DNA of 64,000 bases from WTFV01 sp965203525. Lineage in GTDB: Bacteria > Acidobacteriota > Vicinamibacteria > Vicinamibacterales > UBA8438. The notes under the pieces are model-generated. The model saw only the letters and a list, made by a program, of their open reading frames with translations. It ran no database searches and was not told where the DNA came from. The position numbers and the translations under genes were made by a program. Positions 62,856-64,000 of this stretch are shown piece after piece (within the stretch, counting starts at the first letter, position 1; every line of letters begins with the position of its first letter). The stretch lies in NCBI GenBank assembly GCA_965203525.1, contig OZ241898.1:1612001-1676000 (forward strand), read 5' to 3'.

Positions 62856-62908
62856 ACGGTCGCGCCCGGCGCGGCCGGGCAGGTCGAGGAGCGGGAACGA
62901 AGGAAAGC

Positions 62909-63319
62909 ATGGCTGATCAGATTGCCGACATGCTGACGAGGATTCGCAACGCGACGATGGGGCGCCGCCCGCGCGTGGACGTGCCGGATTCGCGGCTCAA
63001 GGCCGACATTGCGCGGATTCTGGAGAGCGAAGGCTACATTGCCGGCTTCAGGCAGCTCGAGCTGAAGAACCCGCGGGGCGACCATCCGATGCGCGTCCTG
63101 AGGCTGTATCTCAAGTACGGACCGCGCGGCGAACGCGTGATCTCGGGGCTCAGGCGCGTCAGTCGGCCGGGGCGCCGCGTGTACCATGGCCACGCCAAGG
63201 TGCCGCCGGTCCTGGCCGGGCTCGGCACCAGCATTCTCACCACTTCGCGCGGCGTGATGACGGGCCGCGACGCCGCCAGGGCGGGTGTCGGCGGCGAGGT
63301 GTTGTGCAACGTCTGGTAG
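62909..63319 (+). CDS. rpsH: 30S ribosomal protein uS8
   Basis: uS8 (136 residues). MADQIADMLTRIRNATMGRRP start, KADIARILESEGYI, the VPPVLAGLGTSILTTSRGVMT-type end and GGEVLCNVW C-terminus are standard. In E. coli S8 represses the spc operon. The AAGGAAAGC before the ATG is a fair ribosome-binding site. Confidence 0.96.
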   Translation: MADQIADMLTRIRNATMGRRPRVDVPDSRLKADIARILESEGYIAGFRQLELKNPRGDHPMRVLRLYLKYGPRGERVISGLRRVSRPGRRVYHGHAKVPPVLAGLGTSILTTSRGVMTGRDAARAGVGGEVLCNVW

Positions 63320-63352
63320 CGGCGGGTCGCCGGTGAAGCGGGGAACGACGAG

Positions 63353-63889
63353 ATGTCACGCGTAGGCAAGAAGCCGATTCCGATCCCGCCGGGCGTGCAG
63401 GTCGACGTACGGCCCGGCGCCGTCGAGGTTCGGGGACCGAAGGGGACGTTGATCCAGCGCCTGCCGCCGGGCGTGCGCGTCGAACTGGCCGGCGGCCGGT
63501 TGATCGCCCGTCCGGAGCGGCAGGACCCGTCGCTGGCCAAGTTCCACGGCCTCTGCCGCAGCCTGGTGGCCAACGCCGTGCGCGGGGTGTCGCAGGGCTT
63601 CAGGAAGGAGCTCGACATCGTCGGCATCGGATACCGCGCCGAGCACACCGGCAAGCAGGTGGTGTTCTCCCTGGGCTACTCGCATCCGATCGAGTTCGAC
63701 GTGCCGGCGGACGTCGAGATCACGGTCGACAAGCAGACGCACGTCACGGTCAGCGGGATCGACCGCCAGCGGGTCGGGCAGGTGGCGGCGGACGTTCGCG
63801 CCCTCCGCAAGCCCGATCCGTACAAGCAGAAGGGCGTGCGGTACACCGGCGAGGTGTTGAAGAAGAAGGTCGGCAAGACCGGCGCATAG
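63353..63889 (+). CDS. rplF: 50S ribosomal protein uL6
   Basis: uL6 (178 residues), duplicated-domain protein near the factor-binding site. MSRVGKKPIPIPPGVQVDV start, VRGPKGTLIQRLPPGV, and the C-terminal RKPDPYKQKGVRYTGEVLKKKVGKTGA region with the rRNA-binding KGVRY. Three bases before rplR. Confidence 0.97.
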   Translation: MSRVGKKPIPIPPGVQVDVRPGAVEVRGPKGTLIQRLPPGVRVELAGGRLIARPERQDPSLAKFHGLCRSLVANAVRGVSQGFRKELDIVGIGYRAEHTGKQVVFSLGYSHPIEFDVPADVEITVDKQTHVTVSGIDRQRVGQVAADVRALRKPDPYKQKGVRYTGEVLKKKVGKTGA

Positions 63890-63892
63890 GCG

Positions 63893-64000
63893 ATGAAAGT
63901 CAAGACGAAGAAGGACCGCCGCACGCGGGTGCGGCTGCGCCAGCGACAGCGCATCAGCGGGACCCCGGAGCGCCCGCGGCTCGCGGTGAGCCGGAGTCTG
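63893..64000 (+). CDS. rplR: 50S ribosomal protein uL18 (3' truncated by window)
   Basis: The first 36 codons of uL18 are visible: a Lys/Arg-rich start (KVKTKKDRRTRVRLRQRQRI) then SGTPERPRLAVSRS, the conserved entry to the domain that binds 5S rRNA. The gene continues beyond the right edge. Confidence 0.92.
   Translation, partial: MKVKTKKDRRTRVRLRQRQRISGTPERPRLAVSRSL

Overview
The window is a dense, GC-rich bacterial chromosome segment with about 70 genes and six tRNAs, mostly on the plus strand. The gene set points to a Gram-negative member of a deep-branching phylum, and I favour Acidobacteriota (Vicinamibacteria-like). This is inference, from the Na+-NQR genes, a fused IspDF, a LolB-like lipoprotein, a cysteine-rich insert in RpoB and the base composition. 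No 16S rRNA gene is present to confirm it.

Layout. (1) 1-5380: nqrB (5' end cut by the window), nqrC, nqrD, nqrE and nqrF of the sodium-pumping NADH:quinone oxidoreductase, with two unrelated lower-GC genes lodged between nqrE and nqrF. (2) 5392-14996: a surface-glycan island with a surface-carbohydrate protein, a sulfatase-fold membrane transferase, four glycosyltransferases (one broken by an in-frame TAA) and an asparagine synthase. (3) 15149-16599: apbE (flavin transferase for NqrB/NqrC) and a small nqrM-like maturation gene, so the glycan island splits the NQR structural genes from their maturation genes. (4) 16671-20330: selA, a hypothetical gene and purH. (5) 20452-28210: O-antigen ligase, a Trm112-like zinc protein, a large TPR protein, then lolB-like/ispE/tRNA-Gln/prs/rplY/pth. 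(6) 28268-36593: rpsF-rpsR-rplI-dnaB, alr, radA, plsC, ispDF, rlmB. (7) 36747-50990: tRNA-Thr/Tyr/Gly/Thr, tuf, rpmG, tRNA-Trp, secE, nusG, rplKAJL, rpoBC. (8) 51353-64000: str, S10 and spc ribosomal-protein operons with a second tuf, running off the right edge inside rplR.

The most unusual signal is not a gene. Between about 8.5 and 27.7 kb, six gene boundaries carry a locus-specific direct duplication of 30-47 bp and a seventh carries four degenerate copies. The copies recur at a period of 55-78 bp (75, 72, 55, 58/60/60, 72, 78, 72). They usually include a start or stop codon or the ribosome-binding region, and share no obvious sequence between loci. Where a duplication enters a reading frame the period is a multiple of three. 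I found no similar case in the ribosomal half of the window. Together with the inserted gene pair in nqr, this is the best candidate for something undescribed.

All family assignments rest on motifs, length and gene order read by eye; no database search was run. Start codons are uncertain where noted.
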